A DNA stretch of 10,138 nt from Bacteroidota bacterium (GCA_002748015.1 PDRH01000113.1:1-10138); one strand, 5' to 3'. Counted from the first letter of the stretch, positions 1 to 7,274 are shown. Notes: generated from the letters alone by a model not told the origin. A program made the numbers and translations.

Positions 1-1736
1 GCCTTCTCGTAGGGGATTACATCAGCAATCTTGAAGAAGGCCGACTGCATGATCGTGTTCGTACGGCTACCAAGACCCACCTCGCGGGCGATGGTCGTAC
101 CATCGATGGCGTAGAAATGGATCTTCTTCTTCGCCAGAACGATCTTCATGCTGTTGGGCAGGAACTTGTAGATCTCCTCATCCGTCCACGAGCAGTTCAG
201 AAGGAACGAACCACCCTCGGTGATCCCCCGCAGCATGTCGTACTTATATATGTACGCCGGAACGTGGCACGCCACGAAGTTCGGCGTAGTTACCAGGTAG
301 GGAGAATGTATCGGCGTATCCCCGAAGCGAAGGTGCGAAGTGGTGATACCACCCGACTTCTTCGAGTCGTACGCAAAGTATGCCTGGCAGTACTTGTCCG
401 TCGTCTCACCGATAATCTTGATCGAGTTCTTGTTGGCACCCACCGTACCGTCCGAACCCAGACCGTAGAACTTCCCCTGGAAGGTGTTCTCGTCCATCAT
501 GTTCACCTCCTCGCCCTGCGGCAGCGAAAGGAAGGTAACATCATCCACGATACCAATCGTGAAGTTGTCCTTCGGCTCCGGCAGCGCCAGGTTGTCGTAT
601 ACGGCTATAAGCTGCGCAGGCGTCGTGTCCTTCGAGCTCAGACCATAGCGACCACCCACGATCACAGGCATCTCCTCCTCCTCGTAGAACAGCGCCTTCA
701 CATCGTTGTAGAGCGGCTCGCCCATCGCACCCGGCTCCTTCGTCCTATCCAGCACCGCAATACGCTTAACGCTCTTCGGAAGAACCTTCAGGAAGTGCTT
801 AGCCGAGAACGGACGGTACAGGCGGACGATCAGCAGACCCACCTTGCGGCCCTGCTTCATCAGGTAGTCCACAACCTCCCGAGTCGTATCCGCAACGCTA
901 CCCATTGCCACGATAATGTCCGTAGCATCTTCAGCACCGTAGTAGTCGAACAGGTGGTACTCACGCCCGGTAAGCTTAGAAATCTGCCCCATGTACTCCT
1001 CCACAATCTCCGGTACGGCGTTGTAGAACGAGTTGCTAGCCTCGCGGTTCTGGAAGTAGATGTCCGGGTTCTGCGCAGTACCGCGGGTTACCGGATGCTC
1101 GTTGCTCAGCGCACGCAGACGGAAATCCTCTACAGACTTCCAGTCCACCATCGCCTTGAACGAATCCGTATCTATGGCCTCTATCTTCTGTATCTCGTGA
1201 GAGGTACGGAAGCCATCGAAGAAGTGTACGAAGGGCACACGGCTCTTGATCGCCGCCAGGTGCGCAACCCCTCCGAGGTCCATCACCTCCTGAACGCTAC
1301 CCGTAGCCAGCTGCGCAAAGCCGGAGCTACGTACGGCCATAACATCGCTATGGTCGCCAAAAATCGATAGGGCTTGCGCCGCCAGCGAGCGGGCCGAAAC
1401 GTGGAACACGCCAGGAAGAAGCTCACCAGCTATCTTGAACATGTTCGGAAGCATCAGCAGCAGACCCTGCGAAGCCGTGTAGGTCGAAGTTAGGGCGCCC
1501 GATTGCAACGAGCCATGAACAGCACCTGCTGCGCCGCCCTCGCTCTGCATCTCAACTACCTTTACCGTCTCGCCAAATATATTCTTCCGCCCGTTGGCCG
1601 CCCACTCATCTACGTACTCGGCCATCGTCGAGGATGGCGTAATCGGATAGATCGCCGCCACCTCGCTGAACATGTACGACACGTACGCCGCAGCGTAGTT
1701 ACCGTCGCAAGTGATAAACTTTTTCTCTTTACCCAT
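1..1736 (-). CDS. nifJ: Pyruvate:ferredoxin (flavodoxin) oxidoreductase, N-terminal part (3' end outside window)
   Basis: This gene encodes the single-chain enzyme that oxidises pyruvate with CoA to acetyl-CoA and CO2, passing electrons to ferredoxin or flavodoxin in the cytoplasm. I read 578 codons on the minus strand before the left edge; the family is usually about 1,170-1,200 residues, so roughly half is present. Seen: YPITPSS at residues 30-36, EMQSEGGAAGA at 62-72, SARSLAAQALSIFGDHSDV at about 114-132, FFDGFRTSHEIQKIE at 172-186, then FYGLGSDGTVGANKN and YDSKKSGGITTSHLRFG in the third domain. From family knowledge Thr33, Glu67 and Arg116 fall at the conserved pyruvate/thiamine-diphosphate site of domain I. 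The [4Fe-4S] and C-terminal cofactor domains lie outside the window. The start ATG at 1736-1734 is fixed by a Shine-Dalgarno and matches the family's usual MGKxxxxxxDGN beginning. Codon use (GGT, CGT, CTG, TCG, ACG) differs from the genes to the right and suggests high expression. Identification is secure. Confidence 0.97.
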   Translation of the reverse strand, partial: MGKEKKFITCDGNYAAAYVSYMFSEVAAIYPITPSSTMAEYVDEWAANGRKNIFGETVKVVEMQSEGGAAGAVHGSLQSGALTSTYTASQGLLLMLPNMFKIAGELLPGVFHVSARSLAAQALSIFGDHSDVMAVRSSGFAQLATGSVQEVMDLGGVAHLAAIKSRVPFVHFFDGFRTSHEIQKIEAIDTDSFKAMVDWKSVEDFRLRALSNEHPVTRGTAQNPDIYFQNREASNSFYNAVPEIVEEYMGQISKLTGREYHLFDYYGAEDATDIIVAMGSVADTTREVVDYLMKQGRKVGLLIVRLYRPFSAKHFLKVLPKSVKRIAVLDRTKEPGAMGEPLYNDVKALFYEEEEMPVIVGGRYGLSSKDTTPAQLIAVYDNLALPEPKDNFTIGIVDDVTFLSLPQGEEVNMMDENTFQGKFYGLGSDGTVGANKNSIKIIGETTDKYCQAYFAYDSKKSGGITTSHLRFGDTPIHSPYLVTTPNFVACHVPAYIYKYDMLRGITEGGSFLLNCSWTDEEIYKFLPNSMKIVLAKKKIHFYAIDGTTIAREVGLGSRTNTIMQSAFFKIADVIPYEK

Positions 1737-1745
1737 ATCGTTTGT

Positions 1746-1752
1746 CCTCCTT
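1746..1752 (-). promoter_or_regulatory. Canonical Shine-Dalgarno of nifJ (AAGGAGG)
   Basis: AAGGAGG stands 9 bases before the nifJ ATG on the minus strand. It is the only strong Shine-Dalgarno before a gene in this window and it decides the nifJ start. Bacteroidota genes generally lack such sites, so its presence fits a highly translated gene. Confidence 0.85.
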
Positions 1753-1828
1753 AATGGATGTATTTCTCTACGCCGGCGGCTACGGGAGGCATCAACGTAG
1801 AAACCACCCCTAGACCACCTAGACGAGG

Positions 1829-1836
1829 CAAAGATA
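1829..1836 (-). promoter_or_regulatory. Bacteroidota-type -7 promoter element for nifJ
   Basis: TATCTTTG on the minus strand matches the Bacteroidota -7 consensus TAnnTTTG exactly. The predicted transcript start lies a few bases downstream, around 1822-1825, giving a leader of about 86-90 bases before the nifJ ATG. I see no convincing TTTG-type -33 element at the usual spacing. The same octamer occurs before two other genes in the window. Confidence 0.65.
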
Positions 1837-1983
1837 TTCGCAGAGGGCATATGTTGGCACACCTACTGCGCTAAATGGAACAAGTACAAAATGGGAACTC
1901 CTTTAAGAGGACTTTACAAGAGGGTTCTTAGTTTTGGTAATCAGTGGGTTGCCAGCTCCTACGGACGAAAAGCACATGTAAAA

Positions 1984-2010
1984 TTTTAAACCTCTTAGGC
2001 TACTTTAAAA
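1984..2010 (-). terminator. Weak candidate terminator after the MFS gene
   Basis: Read on the minus strand, TTTTAAA (2010-2004) and TTTAAAA (1990-1984) can pair around a 13-base loop, starting 35 bases after the MFS stop and followed by three T. The stem is A/T only and only 7 pairs long, so it would be weak, and the T tract is short. It is listed because it is the only hairpin I see between the two minus-strand genes. Confidence 0.2.
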
Positions 2011-2044
2011 CCGTTCCAGCAGCCCTGTTCGATAGATACCCCCC

Positions 2045-3478
2045 CTATCGCCCCAGTTGAACCGTATTCCGCGCCTCCATGCCCCAACCAAAGCGCTTGT
2101 CCTCACGGCGTAGCCAGTACGCTGCACCGGCTGCTATAAGGCCTATTGCCACGAAGCATAGCATCGCTGGTTGGTAGTTCGTCGGGGGCACCATCTGGCC
2201 AGCCTCCTCCAGCGCAAGAACCTCCATGGGGGAGAGGTTGGTCGCATCCAGAATACGCCCAACCGCAACAGGCCCACCGAAAAGCCCCCAGTTCTCTATC
2301 CAGAAAATGAGTGAGAATGCGGTCCCAAAGCTCGCCATCGGAACTATCCGCGGCACGAGGGGCCAGACCGAGGCCGTAACCATAGCTAGCGAGAGCGCCT
2401 GTAGCAGCACGCCCACTATGGCCAGGGTAATCCCTACAGGCCCGTCCGGAAGGAAAGCGAAGATCAAATGACCGCTCATCAGCAGTAGGCTACCCACTAT
2501 GCACATCGTAAGGCCATGTCCACGGCGATCCAGGCTGATACCAAAGAAGGGGGTCAATATCGCCGCCACGATGGGGTAGATGGAGAAAAGGAAACCCACC
2601 CGCATCTCGCTCAGGCCAAGCTGGTGGTGTAGCATATCCACCGCGAACTTCTGGAACGGGAAGACTCCGCTGTAGTACATCGTTACGAACAGCGCCGTCA
2701 GCAGGAACGAGCGCTTGCCCAGAAGCCCGGTTAGCGTGGAGAGGCGCATGCTTGCCCCCTTGTGATTCTCGCTGTCCCCTAGCTGAATGTCCAAGCGCCT
2801 GTCCAATAGGCAGAAGACCTGTCCACCGGCCGCACCGACCAGCAGCAGGCAGAACCCAACCAGCGCTGGCTGCGCAATCTGCGTCGCTGGTAGCAGGTCC
2901 AGCGAGTAGATGTAAACCCCCGCAAACGCCGCCAGGGCCATCCCTATGCGTGTTGTGGACATCTCTAGCGCCATGGCGGTAGCCAGCTCCCCGCCACCGA
3001 ACCACTTCACCAACGACTTATTTGCCACAACCGCCATCATCGCCGAACCACTGCCGAAAATCGCATGACCCAGTGCGGCCATCTTCGCGGTACCAGGCAT
3101 CATGATCCACCCCCCGTCCAGCCAGGCATGGAAACCAGTGCTACGGAAGCCCTCCGTCAAACCGTAGAACTCTATAGCCGCCCCCAGCAGCATCATGAGG
3201 CTCGTGATGAGCACGCTACCCCGAAGGCCGAGCTTGTCGACTATCAAACCCGCAAAAACCAGAAAGCCAGCAAAAACATTCAGGAAGTAACCCGAACCGC
3301 TGTAGGTACCGAAGGTCGTCGAATCCCAGAGCAACTCATGCTCCAGGACGCTCTTCAGGGGAGAGAGCAAATCCATGAAGAGAAAGCAGATGAGCATCAC
3401 CTGCGAGAGCAGAATCAGCACCAGCCAGCGAGCCCAACGCTTATCGCGCAACGTTTCCCCCATAGCACCTGTACCCAT
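2045..3478 (-). CDS. MFS transporter, MFSD1-like
   Basis: This encodes a 477-residue inner-membrane transporter of the major facilitator superfamily. Hydrophobic segments fit 12 helices, with the first at about 17-37 and the last at about 437-456. The motif A loop between helices 2 and 3 reads GLIVDKLGLRG at 77-87 (Asp81, Gly84, Arg86), and the matching loop of the second half reads SLDRRGHG at 315-322. The second half also has WPLVPRIVP (372-380) followed by SFGTAFSL and IENWGLFGGPVAVG (394-407). This resembles bacterial relatives of the MFSD1 dipeptide-transporter branch, but that placement is from memory and the substrate cannot be read from sequence. Met1 or Met6 could be the start; both leave the same membrane topology. 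The gene has its own promoter, diverges from the receptor gene, and ends 308 bases before the nifJ start. No frameshift or truncation is visible. Confidence 0.9.
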   Translation of the reverse strand: MGTGAMGETLRDKRWARWLVLILLSQVMLICFLFMDLLSPLKSVLEHELLWDSTTFGTYSGSGYFLNVFAGFLVFAGLIVDKLGLRGSVLITSLMMLLGAAIEFYGLTEGFRSTGFHAWLDGGWIMMPGTAKMAALGHAIFGSGSAMMAVVANKSLVKWFGGGELATAMALEMSTTRIGMALAAFAGVYIYSLDLLPATQIAQPALVGFCLLLVGAAGGQVFCLLDRRLDIQLGDSENHKGASMRLSTLTGLLGKRSFLLTALFVTMYYSGVFPFQKFAVDMLHHQLGLSEMRVGFLFSIYPIVAAILTPFFGISLDRRGHGLTMCIVGSLLLMSGHLIFAFLPDGPVGITLAIVGVLLQALSLAMVTASVWPLVPRIVPMASFGTAFSLIFWIENWGLFGGPVAVGRILDATNLSPMEVLALEEAGQMVPPTNYQPAMLCFVAIGLIAAGAAYWLRREDKRFGWGMEARNTVQLGR

Positions 3479-3633
3479 AAAGCAATACCACCAATTATTA
3501 CCACCCTGCCAGCCAGAACTAGCCGCATACCAATTAATTTGCTTACCTTCGCTACGCAGAAACGGACGTAAAACGCTAAAGACCAGCAGGAAAAACCAGA
3601 GCTACCTAGCAGTAGAAACCCGGAAAGCAAGCC

Positions 3634-3641
3634 CAAAGATA
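3634..3641 (-). promoter_or_regulatory. -7 promoter element for the MFS gene
   Basis: TATCTTTG on the minus strand matches TAnnTTTG exactly and is identical to the nifJ element. It predicts a transcript start near 3627 and a leader of roughly 150 bases before the MFS ATG, with no other gene in that leader. The element ends 7 bases before the first possible start of the divergent receptor gene, so the upstream promoter half must overlap the receptor's first codons or its leader. No clear -33 element is seen. Confidence 0.6.
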
Positions 3642-3648
3642 GCGCAAA

Positions 3649-5235
3649 ATGCCGAAAAACAGGATTAAGGCGACATCATATAGCATGCAGATCAGAACCA
3701 TCTTCCGCGCCATACTCATCGCCTTCTCCATCATCATAGTGGGGATGCTCCTCTCCACCCTCCTGCTCATGCGATCGCAGAACCTACTCAAGGAAACATT
3801 CCTGCGAAACGAAGCCCTCATCAAGCTCAACCAGGACCTCGACTGGTCCTCCGACCTCCTCAGCCAGCTCTCACAGCAGTACGTCATGACCGGAGAGGAA
3901 AAATGGTGGAAGAGATACCAAGAGGTACTCGACATGCGCAAGGGCAAGAGGCCATGGCCCAATGGCAAGACCGGAACGGTAGACCAATTCCTAGTGGAGC
4001 ACAGCGCCAACCCCGAGGAAATGGCCGCCTTCCACGCCGCTGACAGCATCTCCCTACATCTCGCAAAGTCCGAGGAAAAGGCCAGCAAGCTCATTGAGCG
4101 AATAGCAAGCCTCAATTCACCAACTACCACCGTCCAGAAAAAGCTCCTCAAGCGGCAGGCTGTAACCCTAGTATTCGGAGACGAGTATTGGCGGATCAAG
4201 GACTCCATCGCCACCCAGTCGGCCCGCTTCCAGACCCTAGTTACCCGCCACTCCCATAGCGTGATCGACACCACCTCTAGGCGCGTATCCATCCTCAAGG
4301 CCATTACCTATATTCTCCTCCTCCTGCTGATTGTTACCGCCGCCGTCTCCGGCTTCATCATACGCTTCCGCGTCCTCCATGTGCTCGGTGGAGAACCCGC
4401 CGACATGGCGCGCATGGCATCCCAGATATCCCAGGGGGACCTCCGCCCCACGCCCAACGAGAACCATGCCAAGGGCCTCAAGAAGGACCTCATACTCATG
4501 CGCGAGCAGCTCGCCAACGTGGTAGAGCACCTCGAGCGCCTCAGCCGCCAGCTATACACCATGGGGCAGCAGATCGCCAACTCAGCGACAACCCTCTCCA
4601 GCGGGGCCGCCTCCCAGGCCACATCGGCACAGGAAATCGCCACCACCATACAGGGCATAACCAGCAGCACCAACACCATGGCCGACACCGCCCAGAGCTC
4701 CGTCGCCATAGTCCAGCAGACCCTCCAGCGGATGCAGACCAACCGCCAGCTCGCACTCGAGACCAGAACCGCCGTCGAGGAAATCTCCCAGGGGATAGGC
4801 ATCGTACAGGGAATAGCCGACCAGACCAACATCCTCGCCCTCAATGCCGCCGTTGAGGCGGCCAGGGCCGGTGAGGCCGGGCGCGGATTCGCCGTCGTTG
4901 CGGCAGAGGTCAGGAAGCTGGCCGATAGGGTCAAGACCGCAGCCGAGCAAATCGTAACCCTATCTGCCAGAACTACCCAGGCCTCCCAGAAGTCGGAGCA
5001 GGGCGCCCTCGAGGTGGAGCAGGATGAGAACCGCAACGTAACCATGATAGAGGAACTCTCCGAGGCCTCCAGGGGCATTGCCCAGGGGGCTACCCAGGTC
5101 GCCCAGTCCATGCATCAGCTCAACGCGGTAACCCAGAACAACGCCACCAGCTCCCAGCAGATGCTCCAGGCCGCGGCCCAGCTAGAGGAGTTGGTCAACG
5201 AGCTAAACCAGACCATCGGCTACTTCAACCGCTAG
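3649..5235 (+). CDS. Methyl-accepting chemotaxis-type receptor (orphan)
   Basis: This encodes a 528-residue transmembrane receptor. Seen: helix TM1 at about 19-41, a mostly helical extracytoplasmic region at 42-215, helix TM2 at about 218-239, a HAMP-like stretch including LGGEPADMARMASQISQGDL (246-265), and a long coiled-coil signalling region from about 300 to the end. The hairpin tip that contacts CheA/CheW in the family is clear: ADQTNILALNAAVEAARAGEA (390-410) followed by GRGFAVVAAEVRKLADR (411-427). The sensor part has YVMTGEEKWWKRYQEVLDMRKGKRPWP (78-104), a pattern I recall from receptors of other phyla; the ligand is unknown. No CheR-binding pentapeptide of the NWETF type ends the protein. 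No che genes are visible nearby. Met1 at 3649 lies 7 bases from the divergent MFS promoter, so Met13 at 3685 is a real alternative start that keeps TM1 whole. The next gene follows after 37 bases. Confidence 0.93.
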   Translation: MPKNRIKATSYSMQIRTIFRAILIAFSIIIVGMLLSTLLLMRSQNLLKETFLRNEALIKLNQDLDWSSDLLSQLSQQYVMTGEEKWWKRYQEVLDMRKGKRPWPNGKTGTVDQFLVEHSANPEEMAAFHAADSISLHLAKSEEKASKLIERIASLNSPTTTVQKKLLKRQAVTLVFGDEYWRIKDSIATQSARFQTLVTRHSHSVIDTTSRRVSILKAITYILLLLLIVTAAVSGFIIRFRVLHVLGGEPADMARMASQISQGDLRPTPNENHAKGLKKDLILMREQLANVVEHLERLSRQLYTMGQQIANSATTLSSGAASQATSAQEIATTIQGITSSTNTMADTAQSSVAIVQQTLQRMQTNRQLALETRTAVEEISQGIGIVQGIADQTNILALNAAVEAARAGEAGRGFAVVAAEVRKLADRVKTAAEQIVTLSARTTQASQKSEQGALEVEQDENRNVTMIEELSEASRGIAQGATQVAQSMHQLNAVTQNNATSSQQMLQAAAQLEELVNELNQTIGYFNR

Positions 5236-5272
5236 GATAGCCCAGTAGCCACACTATCAAAAGCCACGAACC

Positions 5273-5860
5273 ATGGACTTTGTAGCCATCGACTTTGAAA
5301 CCGCCAACGAAGCCGCCTACTCCGCCTGCTCCATCGCCCTCGTCCTCGTCCAGCAGGGGCAGATTGTCCACTCCTACTACCGTCTCTGCCGCCCCGAGCC
5401 TAACCGCTATACCTACCATTGCACCCAGGTACACGGCCTGAACCGTACTGACACTGACTCCGAGCCCACCTTCGCCGAGCTATGGCCGGAAATCTACCCC
5501 CTCATCGATGGAAAGCTCCTCGTGGCCCACAATGCCCCCTTTGATTTCAGGGTGCTCAAGGCCGCCACCATTCAATTTAATCTTCCCCAGCCGAATCTAC
5601 GCTATTTCTGCACAAAGCAGATGGCCAGAAAGGCCACGCGCCTGCAGGATATCACCCTCTACAACTACAGGCTACCAACCGTAGCGGCCCACTACGGCTA
5701 CCAGGAATTTGACCACCACCACGCGCTCGCCGACGCCCAGGCATGTGCACACATCTTTTTGGGCATACAGAATCAGCTGGGGATTACCAGCGAATCCCAG
5801 CTGGGCGCTACCCTCGGATGCCCAGCAAAGACCCTCGAGCAGACCACCTGCAACTTCTAG
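5273..5860 (+). CDS. DEDDh 3'-5' exonuclease (DnaQ/epsilon-like)
   Basis: This encodes a 195-residue protein that is nearly all exonuclease domain. The three catalytic motifs are present: ExoI FVAIDFETAN (Asp7, Glu9), ExoII VAHNAPFDF (84-92, Asp91), and ExoIII HHALADA (149-155, His149 and Asp154). All five acidic/histidine residues of the DEDDh class are therefore intact, and activity on a 3' end with two metal ions is expected. The family covers proofreading subunits of DNA polymerase III and stand-alone DNases and RNases such as oligoribonucleases; the short C-terminal tail (about 165-195) shows no polymerase-binding domain I recognise, so a stand-alone role is more likely. The start ATG follows the sequence CACGAACC, a context shared with two other genes here. 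It sits 37 bases after the receptor gene and 42 bases before the HEPN-CBS gene, probably in one transcript. Confidence 0.92.
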   Translation: MDFVAIDFETANEAAYSACSIALVLVQQGQIVHSYYRLCRPEPNRYTYHCTQVHGLNRTDTDSEPTFAELWPEIYPLIDGKLLVAHNAPFDFRVLKAATIQFNLPQPNLRYFCTKQMARKATRLQDITLYNYRLPTVAAHYGYQEFDHHHALADAQACAHIFLGIQNQLGITSESQLGATLGCPAKTLEQTTCNF

Positions 5861-5902
5861 CCACCGCCCCAGGAAAGAACTACACCCCAAAGCAAGCAAA
5901 CC

Positions 5903-6649
5903 ATGGACAACGAAAACTCCAACCGCTTCCTTACCGCCTTCAATGATATAGAGGCCGAGCTGACCGACCGCATGGGCCACCACAAGGCCGGGGGCTTCGC
6001 CCAGATCCTCAACATGCTCAAGCGGAACGATGCCCAGGTCCGCCTGCACTACCACACCCTACGCCAGTTCGCCAAGCTACGCAACGCCATCGTGCACAAC
6101 ATGCGCGAGGACTTCGTCATCGCTGAGCCCCACATGGAGGTTGTCGAGGAGATAGAGCGCATCCGTGATTACCTGGCCAAGCCCCCTATCATCGCCGACT
6201 ACATGACCACCCATCCCTTCCACGTCCCTAAGGATACGCCCCTGGCCGAGGTTATTACCACATTCAAAAAGCGCAACTTCCAGCGCTGCCCCATCATAGA
6301 CCGCAGCGGCGTCTGCGGCCTCATCACCGCCAAGAGCATAACCAAGTGGATAGCCAGCATACTTGCCCACCCCGAGAAGAAGGCTAATGACCTGCCCCTC
6401 GAGCGCCTCATGGATAGAACCGTTGAGGACGTGCTACCATTCTGCTCCCAGAACGAGTATGCCATAGTGCCCCGCAATGCCAGCCTCGCCGATGCCGTAT
6501 ACCTCTTCCGCAGCAGCATAGAGAAGGGCAAGTACCTCCAGTCCCTGCTCGTAACCGCAGAGGGAACGCCCCAGTCAGCCCTCGTGGGTATCATTGCCCC
6601 CTCCGACCTGCCCCGCCTATTCACCGACGACATCGACCTAGAAGACTAA
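5903..6649 (+). CDS. HEPN-like N-terminal domain fused to a CBS pair
   Basis: This encodes a 248-residue soluble protein in two parts. Residues 1-95 are predicted to be helical and contain FAKLRNAIVHN (56-66). RNAIVH (Arg60 to His65) fits the Rx4H motif of HEPN-fold proteins, which in many families is an RNase active site. Residues 97-250 hold a CBS pair: the first repeat runs from IADYMTTHPFHV through PIIDRSGVCGLITAKSI (97-146), the second from MDRTVEDVL through LLVTAEG and ALVGIIAPSDLPRLF (170-240). CBS pairs usually bind adenine nucleotides or related ligands and regulate an attached domain. The CBS assignment is firm; the HEPN assignment rests on one motif and predicted helices. It lies between the exonuclease and the FKBP lipoprotein gene (11-base gap), so it is probably cotranscribed with both. 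The start follows GCAAACC, the shared start context. Function is unknown; ligand-gated RNA cleavage is an inference. Confidence 0.85.
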   Translation: MDNENSNRFLTAFNDIEAELTDRMGHHKAGGFAQILNMLKRNDAQVRLHYHTLRQFAKLRNAIVHNMREDFVIAEPHMEVVEEIERIRDYLAKPPIIADYMTTHPFHVPKDTPLAEVITTFKKRNFQRCPIIDRSGVCGLITAKSITKWIASILAHPEKKANDLPLERLMDRTVEDVLPFCSQNEYAIVPRNASLADAVYLFRSSIEKGKYLQSLLVTAEGTPQSALVGIIAPSDLPRLFTDDIDLED

Positions 6650-6660
6650 TCCCCAGCCTT

Positions 6661-7227
6661 ATGCCCCAAATTCCTACTCGCTCCCTTCTACGTCCGCTGG
6701 CCATCCTGCCGCTTATCCTGTTTGCCCTCGTGGCCTGCGATCCGTCCCAGCCTCCCCAACCCCCTCAGCCAGCCCAGCCGCCGGCTGCCACCCTCCACCA
6801 TGACCTCGAGCGGGCCAACGAGCTGAGCGCCAACCGCAGCGAGCTCCAGATACAGGCCTACATGCGCCGCAAATCCATGGATAGCCTCCAGAGCAACGGC
6901 CAGGGACTCTACTATAGGATATCCGGCCAGCCCATAGGCCAGCAGGCCGCCGAGGGCGTAAGGGTGGCCATAGCCTACACCGCAACCCTCCTGGACGACA
7001 CCCCCTGCGCCAGCGCCGACACCATTGCGCCCTTTGAGTTCGTACTCGGCAAGCGGGATGCCCCCATGGGCCTCGAGGAGGTCGTCGAGCGCATGGCCCC
7101 GGGCCAGCAGGCCATAGCCATCATCCCCCCGCACCTCGCCTACGGACTCATGGGCGACAGGAAGAACATACCCCAGAACGCCGCCATAGTCTACCGCATC
7201 ACCTGGCTGCGATACCCCCTACAGTAA
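6661..7227 (+). CDS. FKBP-type peptidyl-prolyl isomerase lipoprotein
   Basis: This encodes a 188-residue exported lipoprotein. A signal peptide with Arg7, Arg11 and a hydrophobic core ends in the lipobox LVAC (23-26), so Cys26 should be lipidated. A proline/glutamine-rich linker follows (27-42), then a short helical region and an FKBP domain from about 80 to 188: Tyr106 in IAYTATL, FEFVLGK (125-131), GLEEVVERMAPGQ (137-149), IPPHLAYG (155-162) and IPQNAAIVYRI (170-180). In the family these proteins fold substrates in the cell envelope; the layout recalls gliding-associated GldI-type lipoproteins, but membership is not shown. The usual Phe-Asp pair after the first strand is replaced by CASAD (116-120), and the usual Trp of the pocket floor is Leu138, so isomerase activity may be low. 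The gene starts 11 bases after the HEPN-CBS stop. The start has no ribosome-binding site visible. Confidence 0.88.
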   Translation: MPQIPTRSLLRPLAILPLILFALVACDPSQPPQPPQPAQPPAATLHHDLERANELSANRSELQIQAYMRRKSMDSLQSNGQGLYYRISGQPIGQQAAEGVRVAIAYTATLLDDTPCASADTIAPFEFVLGKRDAPMGLEEVVERMAPGQQAIAIIPPHLAYGLMGDRKNIPQNAAIVYRITWLRYPLQ

Positions 7228-7274
7228 ACACGTAAAACCCCTAGGACATGCTCATAGACACAGGAAAGCGAACC

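Larger units (their letters stand above)
1737..2044. other. Intergenic region between the MFS gene and nifJ (308 bases)
   Basis: No gene is supported here on either strand. The region holds the nifJ leader and promoter (1746-1836). A more AT-rich stretch runs from about 1855 to 2015, with an imperfect direct repeat (CTTTAAGAGG at 1901-1910 and CTTTACAAGAGG at 1912-1923) and an AT-only inverted repeat at 1984-2010 just past the MFS stop. TAGTTTTG at 1929-1936 on the plus strand also fits TAnnTTTG but faces the 3' end of the MFS gene, so its role is unclear. Confidence 0.6.

Noticed and set aside
117..1370. A 417-codon open frame on the plus strand
   Set aside because: It lies wholly antisense to nifJ, and its protein is rich in Arg, Leu, Val and His with no domain. 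Strong codon bias in nifJ (almost no TTA, CTA or TCA codons) keeps the opposite strand open by chance.
1929..1936. Plus-strand TAGTTTTG as a promoter for a gene
   Set aside because: It fits TAnnTTTG but no open frame follows; transcription would run antisense into the MFS gene. Kept only as a remark in the intergenic entry.
2490..3005. A 171-codon open frame on the minus strand in another frame of the MFS gene
   Set aside because: The MFS frame has clear helices and motifs, while this frame reads as an Arg/Gly-rich shadow. It does not suggest a frameshift, since the MFS frame is continuous.
3606..4304. A 232-codon open frame on the minus strand reaching into the divergent promoter region
   Set aside because: It is antisense to the receptor's sensor domain, is rich in Arg, Ser and Trp, and overlaps the MFS promoter; it looks like a by-product of receptor codon use.
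4308..5111. A 267-codon open frame on the minus strand
   Set aside because: It is antisense to the signalling region of the receptor, whose sequence is unmistakable. The product has no recognisable motif.
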